Shown here in pieces: positions 14,231 to 27,329 of a DNA stretch of 64,000 bases. The stretch's first letter is position 1; each line of letters opens with the position of its first letter. The notes beneath the pieces are model-generated. The model did no database searches and was not told where the DNA came from. It saw nothing but the letters and a program-made list of their open reading frames with translations. The stretch comes from Drosophila pseudoobscura. Lineage: Eukaryota > Arthropoda > Insecta > Diptera > Drosophilidae. The DNA lies in NCBI RefSeq assembly GCF_009870125.1, contig NC_046679.1, positions 6,200,001 to 6,264,000 of the forward strand, read 5' to 3'. The translations under genes and the position numbers were made by a program.

Positions 14231-15732
14231 CCACTGTTTAAATATCCCTTATAGCGGCCTTGCTGGGTTTTTCGACAGGTTGATTTATGAATAAAGCTGA
14301 AATCGCTTGACGACTCCTGAATTTTGGGATTTCTTTCCACCACTAATAGATTGAAAATTCTTTGAGGTTATTTACACAAAAGTTACCCCATTTCTGACCC
14401 GAACCCGAACGCATAAATCACAAGGAGACCCAAAACACAGTTGGGGACCGCACCTTTGGGCTGTCGCCTGCCCCGAAATTGGATTCTTTTAGCCACCCAT
14501 CGCTTTCGGTGCTTCATGCTGCTTTCTGTTTTTTCGGGCAATGCAGTTTTCGGCACTTGGTTGGCGCCAAAAACCGTAAGTACATATCAGCATGGCATAA
14601 TTTATATTTCTCACTCCCCTGCCCCACCCCCAACCAGCAAGTCGGGCGAACTCCTTCGTTATCGAGAGCAAGCAACCGAGCAGCAGTCGTAGGAATATGG
14701 AAATGTGGAAACAGCTGCAGCCATAAATTCCGGTCTGTGCCAGGTCGGGCAGGGGAAGAAACGAAACGAAGCACTTGAACAAGTGGAGTAATAGATTTGG
14801 TTTGCCATTCGAATCACTGCTAATTGTCGACACCCGCTCCGCAGCGGGCAGGGGGACTCCATGAAGTCATCACGAAGGGTCCTGTCAAACAGCGTGATTC
14901 AGCGTTTCCAATGATTAATGAGCCATAAAATGCAAAGTTCGGTTGCGTTGCGCGCCAGAACACGAAAAAAAAACAAAATCTCTTGCTCTCACTCTCTCTC
15001 TCTCTCTCTACAGAAGCCCAGCAGGCAAAACACATGCTCCGCAGATCAGAATGAACAGGACCAGCCCGCAAATGTTCATGGCATTTTTATTGCAACTCGT
15101 AAAACACAAATTGAGACAGCATGAAGTGCGTGCGGCAATTACAGGCAATTAAATTTGTAAATGCATGAAATGTCTTTTTAAACGCTTGTAGCATTTCTGC
15201 GGAGTGGATTATCGGACTTCATTTCTCAAGAAAATTATGCCAACGCCTTTGTAGGGCTACGCAGCTCAATAATCAATAGATTACAGCCAGTGGTGCAGCA
15301 GTAAAGTAAAACCGTATTATTGTTTGTTGTTTGCACATTGTAAGCTGCATTCACATGTATACATACATATGTGCTCTCGCACTGCAGCTGCCTATGCAGC
15401 CGTTCTCTCGCGTCTTTCGGCTTTTCTTTCGCTCTCTCGATCTGTCGCGCTCTCGCTGCAGCGCGCTGATCAATTCGACCAGCCTGCCTGCGAATTTAGT
15501 CGGCACCTAGCAGCTCGTGAGCCGAGCTAATCATTCAACAGCCTCGTCGTGCTCTCTTCGTTAACCTAACTCGTGCCTTTCGCTGTCCCTTCGACTCTGT
15601 ATCGCACTACATACATACCTACATATATATACGCAGCTGACAAAGCCCAGCAGCTCAACAGCCTTCTCATCGTCAATTCAGTTTTTATCCAACCACGAGA
15701 GAGCAGAGCGGATCGGAGCAGACCAGTTCAAT
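14231..15732. other. Intergenic with CT/GAGA-rich promoter-like zone
   Basis: No gene is supported. A CT run lies at about 14989-15009. The segment 15370-15460 is dense in CTCTCG / GAGAG pentamers and may be a promoter or GAGA-factor-bound element upstream of the SPH gene that starts at 15733. That role is inferred from composition and position only. Confidence 0.4.
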
Positions 15733-16576
15733 ATGTATTCATCCAGATCAGTGCCTATTTTCTTGGTATTATCTTTTATTACGCTGAGATGTATGTTTTG
15801 ATTACGCGGTTGAGGCTTCTTTAATATATGTACATGCATATACGTTTTTTTTTACAGATGCAGCATTGGCCACCAAAGTATTTGATTGTGTGAATGCATT
15901 AACCAATGATACGGAATCGATTGGAAAGATTATGTATTACAGTCCAAATTTCGACCACCTGTATCACTGCTCTGGCGTTGCTATCACCATTCGCCACATC
16001 CTGACGCCGGCGCACTGTGTGATTTGGAAGGCCCAACGGGACTACAGGTTCAGGACTAAAAATAAAATACACCCCATCAGCCAGATTTTCATTCATCCGA
16101 AATACACTTTGGACCGCTCTGACAACAATATCGCAATACTACAGCTGGAAGGCGATCTTAACATGGCATCCGGCCTGTCTCTTGCCGAGGACGTAGACCC
16201 CGGTTCCCTGATCGCCCGGCGCTTCGATGTGGTGACCCTAGGTCAGGGCAAAAGTGGAACACGGAGCCATCGAACAACTAAAATTACGAGTCAGGCCTAC
16301 TGCCAGCGCAAATTCGAGGGTCTGGCCATAACGGAGCTTGAGGTGTGCGCACACATCCCGACAGACAGGCCCGTGTTGGCAGGTTCGCCCTTGGTGGGCA
16401 TCAAAATGGAGAACGGCACTGGGGCATGCAACCTTTTGGGGATTTCCCTGCATGGATTGGCTAAGAACAATCCGCAAATGCCGACCCTATTCGCACTCAT
16501 TTCAACGCACAGGCAGTGGATTGAAGAGATAACTAGTTATAATTACACCAAGTCGAGCATACAGAGAGAGAGTTAA
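15733..16576 (+). CDS. Secreted non-catalytic serine protease homologue (258 aa)
   Basis: Two exons, 15733-15790 and 15858-16576, with a 67-nt intron (donor gtatgt, acceptor tttacag). The joined frame starts MYSSRSVPIFLVLSF, a short signal peptide ending near LRYAALA. The mature part has the chymotrypsin fold: YHCSGVAI, then LTPAHC (histidine kept), SDNNIAILQL (aspartate kept), and VLAGSPLVG where GDSGGPLV is expected, so the active serine is replaced, most likely by alanine. It ends with RQWIEEI, the usual C-terminal helix. There is no clip domain and no clear activation site. Such proteins usually act as cofactors, decoys or regulators in extracellular cascades; the specific partner is unknown. 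It lies head-to-tail 132 bp before a second SPH gene. A serine protease with an alternative active site is unlikely. Confidence 0.85.
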
Positions 16577-16708
16577 AAGTATGTATATGAAATTATATGT
16601 AAAGCCCTGCGGCTCGATAAACTTTAATCAGCGGTTCAGAGACGGCGAATGATTCAATCAATTCAGTCTTTGTTGGTTCGACGTCCTATTCACAGCTCAC
16701 ACAACGAG

Positions 16709-17594
16709 ATGCCGGGATCTAGGGTATTTGTATTTGTGAACTCTATTGTTCTATCCGTGCTAGGTAAGATGACCAAGGTTCTTGAGGCGACACCAATTAA
16801 ATTCCTCCTTCCTGAACTCAGCCATTGCGGTAGTGTGTGAAGAGGAAGCATGTGGCAGACTGGATGAGAGACAGCTCTACACGAACAAGGTGTACGCCGA
16901 GCAGGATGAGCAGCCATGGCTGGGACGTCTTGTCTATAAGAACAGTAGTGAGGCATTCATATTTCATTGCGTAGCCGTGCTCCTCAATGCCCGGCATGCC
17001 CTGAACCCCGCCAGCTGTTTCTATCGAAACAAAAAACCACACACGCCCTATGCGGTTCTGTTCGACACCTCCGACTGTGAGTCCAGCACACACACAAAAA
17101 TGTTCTCGATTGACAAGTTTATTGTGCATCCCGACTACAATATCAACACACTTGGGGATGACCTGGCTGTTATCAGACTGGATCGCGGTGTGCCCTTCTC
17201 TATCTTTGCTCAGCCCATTTGCATGCCACAGCCCTGGGAGGGTCCAACTACTTTTGTTGCAACTAACGTGGACCTGATTGGTTACGATGGGCAGGACGGC
17301 AAGAAAATGCATAGCCTCCGCATCAAGACTTATGCGAACATCCGCGATAAGCAGTTTTGTAAGAAAAGCTACGAGCTGATCACGGAGCATCAGATGTGCG
17401 GACATGTTGAAGGAGCGGATCTGCAGTATGGGTCGGCTTTGGTAGGCGTTCGTGTGGAGAACGGCGTGCCCAAAAACTACTATCTTATCGGCAATTTGAT
17501 GGGCAGATTTGAATCGTACCTCGAAGCGCCATACCTGTTTATGTTTATTGCCCCATACAGTGATTGGATTTTGGATAATATTCAGGCAATTTGA
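16709..17594 (+). CDS. Secreted non-catalytic serine protease homologue (275 aa)
   Basis: Two exons, 16709-16763 and 16822-17594, with a 58-nt intron (gtaaga...ctcag). The joined frame gives a signal peptide (MPGSRVFVFVNSIVLSVLAI), then CGRLDERQLYT and QPWLGRLVY, matching the entry into the protease fold. The histidine motif is degenerate (LNPASC, His to Ser). The aspartate motif is kept (GDDLAVIRL). The serine motif reads LQYGSALVG, so Ser is lost. Two of three catalytic residues are therefore missing, and the protein is a pseudoenzyme. It ends SDWILDNIQAI. It sits directly downstream of the SPH at 15733 on the same strand, consistent with tandem duplication, but it has lost different catalytic residues. 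Confidence 0.87.
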
Positions 17595-18477
17595 TTTTAT
17601 ATATATTTTTTTTAATTTATATTGTTATTTGAAAAACTTTTTGAATGTAAAGAGGAATCGATATATAGAGGACATATATTTTGAAACACTCACATAAATT
17701 TCAAATAAAACTAACATTTCCATCGAAAATTGTTCGATATATGTACATATGGAGCTATGCATATAGACCATTATAAAACGGGTTCAATTTATTTTGAACC
17801 AGCAAATTCCATTTAAAAATAACCATGCCCGACCATGTTTGTGAGCTTGTGCATCTCCCCGTTCCGAACCCCCTTAGAACATCCTTAGATTTTAAGCTGC
17901 TCAGCAAAATTTTCAATCAGCTTAATACACGCTTGGGCTGCCATAAATGCATTCACCACAATATGACCATACCCTTTGTTTCCATGCGTCTTTCACCTGA
18001 GAAAATTATATCTGCAGGAGGTGCACCCATCCGCTGCCCAGCCCACCTATTAGTTCGACTCCTCCTCACCTCGTCGCTGAAATTATTGTGTTATCGCACG
18101 GTGGCAGCATTCAGAGCTCCAAACAACTAATAAGCTTATTAATCGCTGGGGCATACATAAATGCATCAATCCCTAAATGGTCAACGTGCATGGAGCAGAA
18201 ACACACAAATGGGCCTGTTGCCAACAAAAGGACATCTGAAGATGTTGCAGGAGCCAATCTAGGCCAAGATGTTCCTTGGACAAACATTCCTAAACAATAT
18301 ATTTTTTGCGGCCTCTCCGAAGTGAGGCGTGAGGTGTTCGTCGAGGCTTGTAGCTGCTGTGAGGTGGCCTAGGATTTTTCGGGTCCGCCGAAAATTAGGC
18401 ACCGTCTAACGAGCGGCAAGACAGAAATTCTCTTTAATAGTTGGCAGAGAGGGCCAGGGATCAGTGGGTCAGAGCCA
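17595..18477. other. Intergenic, no supported gene
   Basis: AT-rich just after the SPH stop, then more balanced. Plus-strand frames of 101 and 94 codons overlap at 17825-18372, but neither shows a domain, signal peptide or clear codon bias, and I do not recognise them. An aataaa at 17704 is a plausible poly(A) signal for the upstream SPH gene. Confidence 0.45.
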
Positions 18478-19031
18478 GGTCAAACTTCCTCATCGAAGAA
18501 GATCGGGTTCGTAGTAGAAACCAGTAGTAGTACCAGGGACCGGGGCTCCTCCACCTCCTTCCACAAGAGCACGCGCCGACTGCTGCCATCCAGGCGGGCG
18601 ACCTCGATGAGACGAACCTGCGCATCGGACCATCGGATGCCGTCCGGCCCAATCAGACCCGAGTCCACGATCCGCTGCACATAGGAGCCATTGAGAAAGG
18701 CCCGGAAGATGCACTTGGTCTTCTAGTCAGTCCAGTAGATGCGCCTCTCCGCCACCGACACGTCCAGGGCGTGCGCATCGCCCACATCCTTGAAGGGTAT
18801 CGTTCGTCGTCGTGGTTCCGTTCCCGTCGCTGTACTCGGTCGAGAGAACAGCAGGAAGGCGGCAGGCACAGGTACAGGCGGTGGAGCAGGCCCCATTCCC
18901 CACGGCTCCCGCACGTTCTCCACGGACTTTCCATCGCACCAGACGCCAGAATCCCGAAGACGCCGGTGTCCAGATGCCGTTGAAATACCTTTAAAACAGA
19001 AACTAACTAGTTTTGGCCTATATTGGTGCAT
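18478..19031 (-). pseudogene. LRP5/6 (arrow)-like YWTD propeller fragment, pseudogene
   Basis: Reading the minus strand from about 19031: FLLFSRPS, then [14 protein letters not shown] and AERRIYWTD. These match the start of a YWTD beta-propeller of the LRP5/6 (fly arrow) Wnt co-receptor. An in-frame TAG (about 18724-18726) follows immediately. The frame then continues [23 protein letters not shown], a short deletion, [17 protein letters not shown] and EEPRSLVL, after which similarity ends at about 18530. Intact LRP6 has about 1,600 residues, and only about 150 residues of one propeller are present here. The stop, the internal deletion and the truncated ends mark it as a pseudogene fragment. 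Whether it came by segmental duplication or retroposition cannot be seen. Assignment to arrow is by remembered motif similarity. Confidence 0.75.
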
Positions 19032-19283
19032 TAGATAACAAACATTTCCTCCATTCTAGATCATCCATTTCCCAGGGTATGCAAAATGTTGCTCAATCCG
19101 CGCCATGTTGGGGAACAATGCTGCTCGATTTCACGGCACATGAGTCTGGCCCATACAAATTGAATGTTGCCAGCAACATAAGACGTAAGAAAACGTAAGT
19201 GAGAATGGAATGCAAGGGACATTGTTGAGGGGAAAAAGACATTGTGGCGAGGAAAAATCCCAGAGAAAATCCCAAAAAAGTCC

Positions 19284-19341
19284 CATGTAATTTTGACACT
19301 TTCATGTAATTTTTACACCTTCATGTAATTTTGACACTTTC
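19284..19341. repeat. Three tandem copies of a 19-bp unit
   Basis: The unit catgtaattttgacacttt occurs at 19284, 19303 and 19322. The middle copy differs slightly (tttttacacct). It lies about 45 bp upstream of the DRE cluster of Cdk2. No function is evident. Confidence 0.85.
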
Positions 19342-19386
19342 AAAAATGAGCTGCCACATCTCTTAAAAAAGGTTTCAACATTCCGG

Positions 19387-19414
19387 TATCGATAGCACTA
19401 TCGATATATCGATA
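19387..19414. promoter_or_regulatory. Cluster of three DRE sites upstream of Cdk2
   Basis: Three perfect TATCGATA palindromes start at 19387, 19399 and 19407, within 28 bp and about 95-120 bp before the Cdk2 start codon. TATCGATA is the DNA replication-related element bound by DREF, known to drive proliferation and S-phase genes in Drosophila. That fits a cell-cycle kinase. The site matches are directly visible; occupancy and function are inferred. Confidence 0.8.
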
Positions 19415-19506
19415 TTTTCTAGCCTCGCTTCTGCCATCCCTGTATGGGCTGCATTCCCTCCAATTTTTTGATTACTAATGATTGAACGATTGATTGATTT
19501 AACCCG

Positions 19507-21060
<1,554 letters not shown>

Positions 21061-21316
21061 TCGTCGCATATCCCCGGATCAACCCTAGCTAATTTCTTGT
21101 GATCTGTTAGTATAGTAAGTCAACTGACTACCTCATTACCGCTTAACAAATAATATATAACTAGAGAAATTACATGTGACTGTTATCTTCATTACAGCTG
21201 CCATCTCCATATCATCCTTTTAAAACACACACTCACACGCATACAAACAAATCCTTTAAATACATGCTCATGTCCATCAGGTATTCGATAAGTTTATTAA
21301 GATATTTTGGTTTATT
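21061..21316. other. Convergent 3' region between Cdk2 and a secreted-protein gene
   Basis: A 256-bp gap between two convergent stop codons. It must hold both 3' UTRs. I see no canonical AATAAA on the plus strand close to Cdk2; the plus strand has aataatatataa around 21150. Confidence 0.4.
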
Positions 21317-22438
21317 TCACCAGGCGCGCAGCGAATAGTAGCGGTTCTGGTTCCGAGGAGAAACCTTGGCACCTGAGTCTGAAATTGCAGTGACGCCACC
21401 ATTGCGCCCTGACTGGCGTTGGCGCTGGCGATTGGGTTGATCGTCACGCATATACGTGCCTAGAGCATTGCGCATGCTCTCGGAGAGCGGTGACTGACTC
21501 GCGGCGTCATCGTCTTCTTCGCCAATGCCGTAAGACGTTGCATCGGTCAGTGCTGTACTATCGTTCGAATCAATTTCATCGTCTGTGTCTTCGTTTTGAT
21601 TGGCCGAGTCGCTGGCGTCGACTGTGCCCACTGCGGACAACGGCAGTGGCCGCAGAAGAGCAATCTTTTTGGTGTTGATTTTACCCAAAACTGTCGGCTC
21701 CTGTGGCTCCCCCTCCGATGCGGGATCAAAGTGATTGTAGTAGTTTGCCTGAAAGTCTTGCGGGCTGAAGCGCTGCACTCCGTAATAGCTGCCGGAGTTA
21801 GTGTCGTAGAAGAACATAGGCTCGGCTGGAGGCAACGGAGGTGCATAGTAATCGTACGGATCATACTCCTGCGCGTCAAAGGCGGGCCTACGTTTCTGCT
21901 GCTTGCGGCGCTTTCGTTTGCGTTTCTTGGAGCTCTGCGACTCTGGAGTCGGACTCTCTGGCTGTGGGTCCAGGTCCTCGTCCAGAGACTGAAGGAACAC
22001 GGGCGATGTCTCAATGATATTGGCGCTGCCATCGTTAAAGAAGTTGGCCAATGGATTGGTCAAGTTTCGCCAACTTAACGAGGGCTGAACACTTCGAATG
22101 AAACTATTCCATACGCGGACTAGTGGACGCTCTGTGGTTGTCGTTGGCGCAGCCTTGCCTTGGATGTCATGGATGCGACGCCTCCGGTACCCACCGCTAT
22201 TATTCGGCAACAGGACATACTGGTAGTTACTGGAACAAAAGAAGTAGTACATAAGTATATCTCTCCATAGACTAATTACAAGTTTGTATATTTCGCACTC
22301 TTTATTGGCTGGCTGCCGTGCCTGTGGCCGCCCTGGCCCTTGCTGCACCTCCAAAGCCGGCATCCTGGCTGATTGAGTCTGAATGGGATAATTCCATGCT
22401 ACAAAGAGCAACAAAGCTGTCACCAATTGCCAATGCAT
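21317..22438 (-). CDS. Secreted basic/acidic low-complexity protein of unknown function
   Basis: Two exons on the minus strand, 22280-22438 and 21317-22219, with a 60-nt intron (gtaatt...accag) that keeps frame, giving 353 residues. Without splicing the frame also stays open (373 residues), so intron retention would add 20 residues. It begins MHWQLVTALLLFVAW, a clear signal peptide. It then shows a YVLLPNN motif, a TTTTERP stretch, a strongly basic patch (KKRKRKRRKQQKRR), a Tyr/Pro-rich segment (EYDPYDYYAPPLPPAEP) and an acidic Asp/Glu-Ser tail ending YYSLRAW. There is no transmembrane helix after the leader and no enzymatic domain. The basic patch could be a furin-type processing region or could bind polyanions. 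I do not recognise the family. Confidence 0.8.
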   Translation of the reverse strand: MHWQLVTALLLFVAWNYPIQTQSARMPALEVQQGPGRPQARQPANKECEIYKLVISLWRDILMYYFFCSSNYQYVLLPNNSGGYRRRRIHDIQGKAAPTTTTERPLVRVWNSFIRSVQPSLSWRNLTNPLANFFNDGSANIIETSPVFLQSLDEDLDPQPESPTPESQSSKKRKRKRRKQQKRRPAFDAQEYDPYDYYAPPLPPAEPMFFYDTNSGSYYGVQRFSPQDFQANYYNHFDPASEGEPQEPTVLGKINTKKIALLRPLPLSAVGTVDASDSANQNEDTDDEIDSNDSTALTDATSYGIGEEDDDAASQSPLSESMRNALGTYMRDDQPNRQRQRQSGRNGGVTAISDSGAKVSPRNQNRYYSLRAW

Positions 22439-25400
22439 GGCTGTTAAGTGTAATGTCTGTGGGTGAAGGCTAAGCTCTGGCTGCGTGCGCTGCCCTTTCT
22501 GGTCTCTAGCACACTGAGACGAATCCGAGATGCGAACCTAGTGGTCAACAACACTAGCTGGTAGCATGGCCATTGTTTTGTCTTCGAGCGCATCTCATTA
22601 GAATTTTGTATTTTAGCGAAACTCTCAATAACCAATTTGATATAAAATGGCATTGTTCCAAGTCCCAGCTAACCCAATTCTGAGGGTGTCGACAAGAACG
22701 TCTTTCCCCCGCGGCTCGGTGACAGATGCCAATCTCGCCCATACATATGCTAATGGACTTTTAGAGATTACACAATTAATATGCCATTCAAGGTATCGTC
22801 TGTGATTAAGAAACTCGTTTGCTTCGCCTTGCTCTGATCTGGGAATGCGTCAGTTTTCTGATTTCCAAAAATTTTGCCAACCTGGCCGTGCTGAATGGAC
22901 GGTTGGCGAAATGCTTTCTCCTGATGAATTTGTGTTTATGGGATCATCTCCTTATCGCGAATACTATTCGATGGCCAGTCTTAATATGACTGTTTTTATT
23001 GGAGCATTTTCGCGGCCCTCTTACTTTTTTATGGCCTGCTTCTTTTTGCCATCCTAAAGTGGTAATAACTATTGAATGTCTCCATTTGGGCGGGCTTTAT
23101 TTGCTTCGACATGTGGAACAATTTAGAAATTTAATTTAAATTAAGAACATGTCCAGGTCTCAATTATATATGTAGCTCAAAAAGAAAGGAAAGCTGGCCT
23201 AATGGGACGTAACGATCGTATTTCTGAATGAAATTAAAACTAATTTCAAAATTCTCGAACATTTAAAGTCAATGTAAACACATTTCCATATAGTTCTGTC
23301 CCTATATTATCTTATGAATTTATTCAAAGTGGACTAATTTAAACAACAGTCGAACTTCCATATAGCGAAACTCAAGAGGAATTCGTAATATAGAGTTCAT
23401 TTTTGCAGAATATAATGGGAAAATTATTAATAAGATCAAATTAACTTTGATGATTCTACATTATCTACCACTATCGGAAAAAAGTCCCAGAAAATTGGCC
23501 CAATCGCGGGCTATTAAAGATTGGACTTTTACATTATTTTTTAGTACGAACTTAACGTAAGGCCTGAATGGAAATGCCCATTTTCCAAGTTTTTCTGTCC
23601 AATTTTTAAGTTCTCAAATCAGCGGCTTTGTGCCACAAGCCAAGCAGAGCAAAAACAACTGTAAAAGCAAAGAAAATTCCTAACAAGTGTTTTTCTTTTC
23701 ATTGTAGGGAGAGAGAGAGATGGTGAAAGAATAAAAGCGAGAGCGAGAGAGAGCTGTCAGCCGTGGAGAGGGCTTTCGACACATGCTGGAAAAGCTTTGG
23801 CTCTGGCTTTGGCCAGGAAACGGTTCAGTCTACTTTGAGATTCCTGGCCAGCAACGACACGACAACCGACAGTGGCCGCGTCGCGTGCTCCAAAAAACAA
23901 AAAGGAAGGCTGGAAAAACGCCAGCAGCAAGGAGCTGTAGCTGTGGCTGTAACAGTTTCCACCAAAGTCTAGGAAAACAAGTCCGAAGGAGGCGCATTTA
24001 AGTGGCAGCTTGCTTTTTTGGGCTAAGCAAGCGATTCGTGCGATTCTATCCATGTGCTGCGAGTATATGTACGTGTCTCCTGGCTGTGTGCGTGCGCGAG
24101 TGCCAGTTTCTACGTTTGTGTGTGTGCGAGTGTGTGTGTGTGTATCCATGCTTGTGTGCCTTTTGTGTATCCGGGAAGCGTTCTGTTTTTGAGCTGCTGC
24201 TCCAAATTTATACAGAGCATATTTGTGTCCATTTAATTGAATTAAGTAAAGGGCTCCGCCACCGAGCCAAGCGTCGCCATTCCGCACCATCTTTACATAA
24301 GAGCAAGCGTGAGATACAGATACTGCGACAGAGAATGTCGAGAATTGCGTAAAGTTTTGTGGCCCTTGGGCTCGTGGGCCCGTGTGTGCCGTGGGAAAAT
24401 GACATTAAGTGCTTAAGTAAATTATATAAAATCATTAAACGCCCCGCCGAGCATCCATAACACACGGCAAATGTGAAACGACAGCTGCAGCCTGGAAAAC
24501 ACACACAGTTTCCATCGCTACAAGATAAACCGATTCCTTGCCCAAGCAGTTTTCCCTTCCCTTCTTTCTTCTTCTTGTGGCCAAATGAAAAATTCAAAGC
24601 CGTCACAACGGGGCTGGCGCTGGGGGCGGGACTAGATTTTCGACATAGGCGGGCTACTGTCAAGGTGGGCGCTACCTCAAGGCCTAGTAGCTAACCCTAA
24701 GCCCAACCACAGACACGCACACAGCCAACCACACACCCACCCACGTGTCCACACACACACACTCTCCCAATGGATATTCGTCTTGGCGGGCGTTTTGTTT
24801 TCCCCATTTTCAAGTGCGCGTTTTTGGGGGTGCCTGCCAGGTGTCTGACTGAAACAGTTTTTTGGCGTCACTTTCGGTTTCGCCGTGCCCTCGCTCAAGT
24901 GCTGTGCTTGACCATAACCACTAAAACTGTCACATTGCGTATACGCCGCGTGTTGTCCTCGAGCGCGCGGTGTATTTGTTTTGTGGCCGTGTGCTTGCGC
25001 TCGCTCGTAAGCTCGTTTACTTTTCAACACACAACTGGCACCCACGCCTGCACTGAGAGCTGCTGCTCTCTGTAGTCTCTCTCTCTACGCTCTCTCTCTC
25101 CATGGCGCGTTCTCTCGCCGAACCAGCTGTTTGTGTTGTTTTGAATCGCATTCCGGCATTCCGCCATTCCGCCATCCGTAAAACAACAAAGGAAAAGATT
25201 CCGTTCATCCGTGTCTGTCTGTCGGTCATCTGGTCACGTTTTCCGGCTCCTGCTCCCCTTCGCCATGCCTTTGCTTGGCAATTTAAATTTTATTGTGATT
25301 TTTATTCTTGGCGCAAATAAACAGCACGAAGAGCGTCTTTGCTCTCCCTCCCCGCCTGGTTTATAGAGCAATTTGACGACTAAAAGTATGCATCAAAATG

Positions 25401-26063
25401 ATGGGCCTGCCATTAGCCTGACAAGGCTTTGGGGATGGCCAGAGATGAATGGTTTGGGCGGTGCTGGTGCTGGTGCATGGGAAAATGACATCGAAGCCAC
25501 CTGTCGAGCAGCTAAATATTTAATACCTGCCTGAAAATTGATGGAACACCCCAGTCCTTTGTAGCCAACAGCTTGTGCTGGCCATATATCACACTGAGCA
25601 GAGCATTGCTTAGTCCACCATGTGGTTTCCATTTCTTTGTTTGGCCAATGTCGTCTTGGCATTCGGCCAATTGCAGGGCAGTCTCCACATCCCACCCAAC
25701 ATTACTGCCCCCTTTTTGGGTTTCCGTTTCCGTTTTTGCTTGGGAATTGCAACTTTTGGCTGTCTGTCTGTCTGTCAGAGGCAGCATTGTCACAGTGATT
25801 CGGGGTCTGCTCGGAAAAGCGATGAAATTTCCATATTTCTCGCATTAGCCAACAGCCAACTAGCAATGGCCATGGCGTTGGGCGGGGATGGGGTAGAGGG
25901 AGGGGGAGGGCTGAGTGACTGCTCATTAAAATGCTATAAGTGTACGAACAATTTGCATGTTGCACGAGCAGCGCCGCCGAGCTTCAAACTGAATAATTAA
26001 CACCCCCAGTCCCCAGGTATGTAATATACGAGTATACCTGTGGCTTCAGCCTTTATTCGGTGC
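22439..26063. other. Intergenic, AT-rich part then GC/simple-repeat part
   Basis: About 3.6 kb with no supported gene. 23070-23600 is AT-rich and includes a segment near 23351 (cagtcgaacttccatatagc) that resembles the end of a Tigger/pogo-type element, though weakly. 24100-24150 is a GT-rich run; 24745-24763 is a CA run. Frames of up to 177 codons here are low-complexity and lie over simple repeats. Confidence 0.45.
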
Positions 26064-26998
26064 TCAGGAGCGTACAATTAGCGAATTGGCATTTTGGTAG
26101 ATAAAATCGAGGTAGTGCCGTATGGCCAGGAAGCTGGAGAGGATGCGATTGTTCTCCCAGCGCCAGTCGATCATCAGACCCACAAGATAGAAGTTCTGGG
26201 TGACATCGCCCTTCACCTGCATACCCACCAGGGGAGCTCCGATATAGTAGCCTTCGGGCTTGGCCTGGTAGCCGCAGACGGTGGTGCTGCTGGTGACAAT
26301 GGAGCTGACCTTCGACTGGCAGAAGCCACGGCTCAGAGTGTTCACCCAGGTCTTGAGCTTGAGATCCTCCTTGACTCGCAGCCCGGCCACTATGAACGTC
26401 TGGCCCACCAGTGTCTCATTGACCAGCTGTGGCGGGGGCATGCAAACGGGCATCACGTTCGGATTGAGCTTGGCATCCCGCTGCAGGGTGAGCACGGCCA
26501 GGCTGTTCTTCAGCGTGAGCGGATCGTACTCCGGATGAATGGCGATCTCGGCCAGCTTTATCTCCTGAGCCGGCACCACACAGAACCCATCCCTGTCGCA
26601 AGACGGCTGGCTGATGGCCGAGCTCTTGTTCCACACTCCCAGGTGGACGGAGAATGCCTCCGCCTCGCCATTGTACTGCACGAAGCAGTGGGCGGGGGCC
26701 AGCACATTGCGCTTGGATATCAAGGCGCCCAGGCATCCATCGTTTTGGATCTTGCCCTCGAAACCTAAAGGTCATACACATCTAGGGTCATTCGTTCTAG
26801 TCTGTTATGCCAGAGACACTCACCTTTCCCGAAGACGATGCGGGCCACCCACTGGTGCTCCGTGGGTATGGCAAAGGAACCCTGCTTGAGAAACTGGTGC
26901 TCGTCGAAGTAGCCGCACTCGGTGTCCTCCAGCTGGGCGGATAGGACGCCCGTCCAAGTAGCCAGCAGCAAAGTGATAAAAGCGGTTCCCCAATGCAT
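26064..26998 (-). CDS. Secreted non-catalytic serine protease homologue (291 aa)
   Basis: Two exons on the minus strand, 26824-26998 and 26064-26764, with a 59-nt intron (gtgagt...tttag). The start MHWGTAFITLLLATWTGVLS is a signal peptide. It is followed by CGYFDEHQFL, HQWVARIVF and GCLGALISKRNVLAPAHC (histidine kept). The aspartate motif is altered (LKNSLAVL for DNDIAVL), and the serine motif reads GYYIGAPLVG, so both Asp and Ser are lost. The loop CDRDGFCVVPAQEIKLAEI is the same insertion seen in the neighbouring SPH at 27330 (CNNRGFCVPGPKLYNVAEI), which indicates a shared recent ancestor. A TCAGTT initiator-like site lies about 20 bp upstream of the start codon. Probably an extracellular cascade regulator; target unknown. 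Confidence 0.9.
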
Positions 26999-27329
26999 TC
27001 CAAAGTGCGACTCAGAGTCAACTGATCGATCGATGAGAACTGCAACAGTATCCCGCGACGATTGTCGATGCGATCCACCAGTGGGTTTCTCCAGTAGTTG
27101 ATCATCTACTTGATTGGGTTTCTAATAAACTATTCGTGCTATCTGTGTTAAGGCAACTACAAACCAGTTGCCGATACGGAACTCTGGGCGGCTCCCAGCA
27201 CGATGCATCAGTGTTTCCCCTTCATAAACCTATTACTTCCATCAATGCAATGCATATTTATTGAAAACATATAGTAAATACGCCTAAACAGGTTCTGTAA
27301 GCCCAACTGTAGTGCGGGGATGGAGGGTA
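26999..27329. other. Spacer between two minus-strand SPH genes
   Basis: 331 bp that must hold the promoter of the SPH at 26064-26998 and the 3' UTR of the SPH at 27330-28295. The minus strand has atttatt and aataaa-like sequence near 27256 consistent with 3' end formation. Nothing else is seen. Confidence 0.4.

Noticed and set aside
26094..26768. 224-codon plus-strand open frame
   Set aside because: Antisense shadow of the SPH exon 26064-26764; no recognisable motif.
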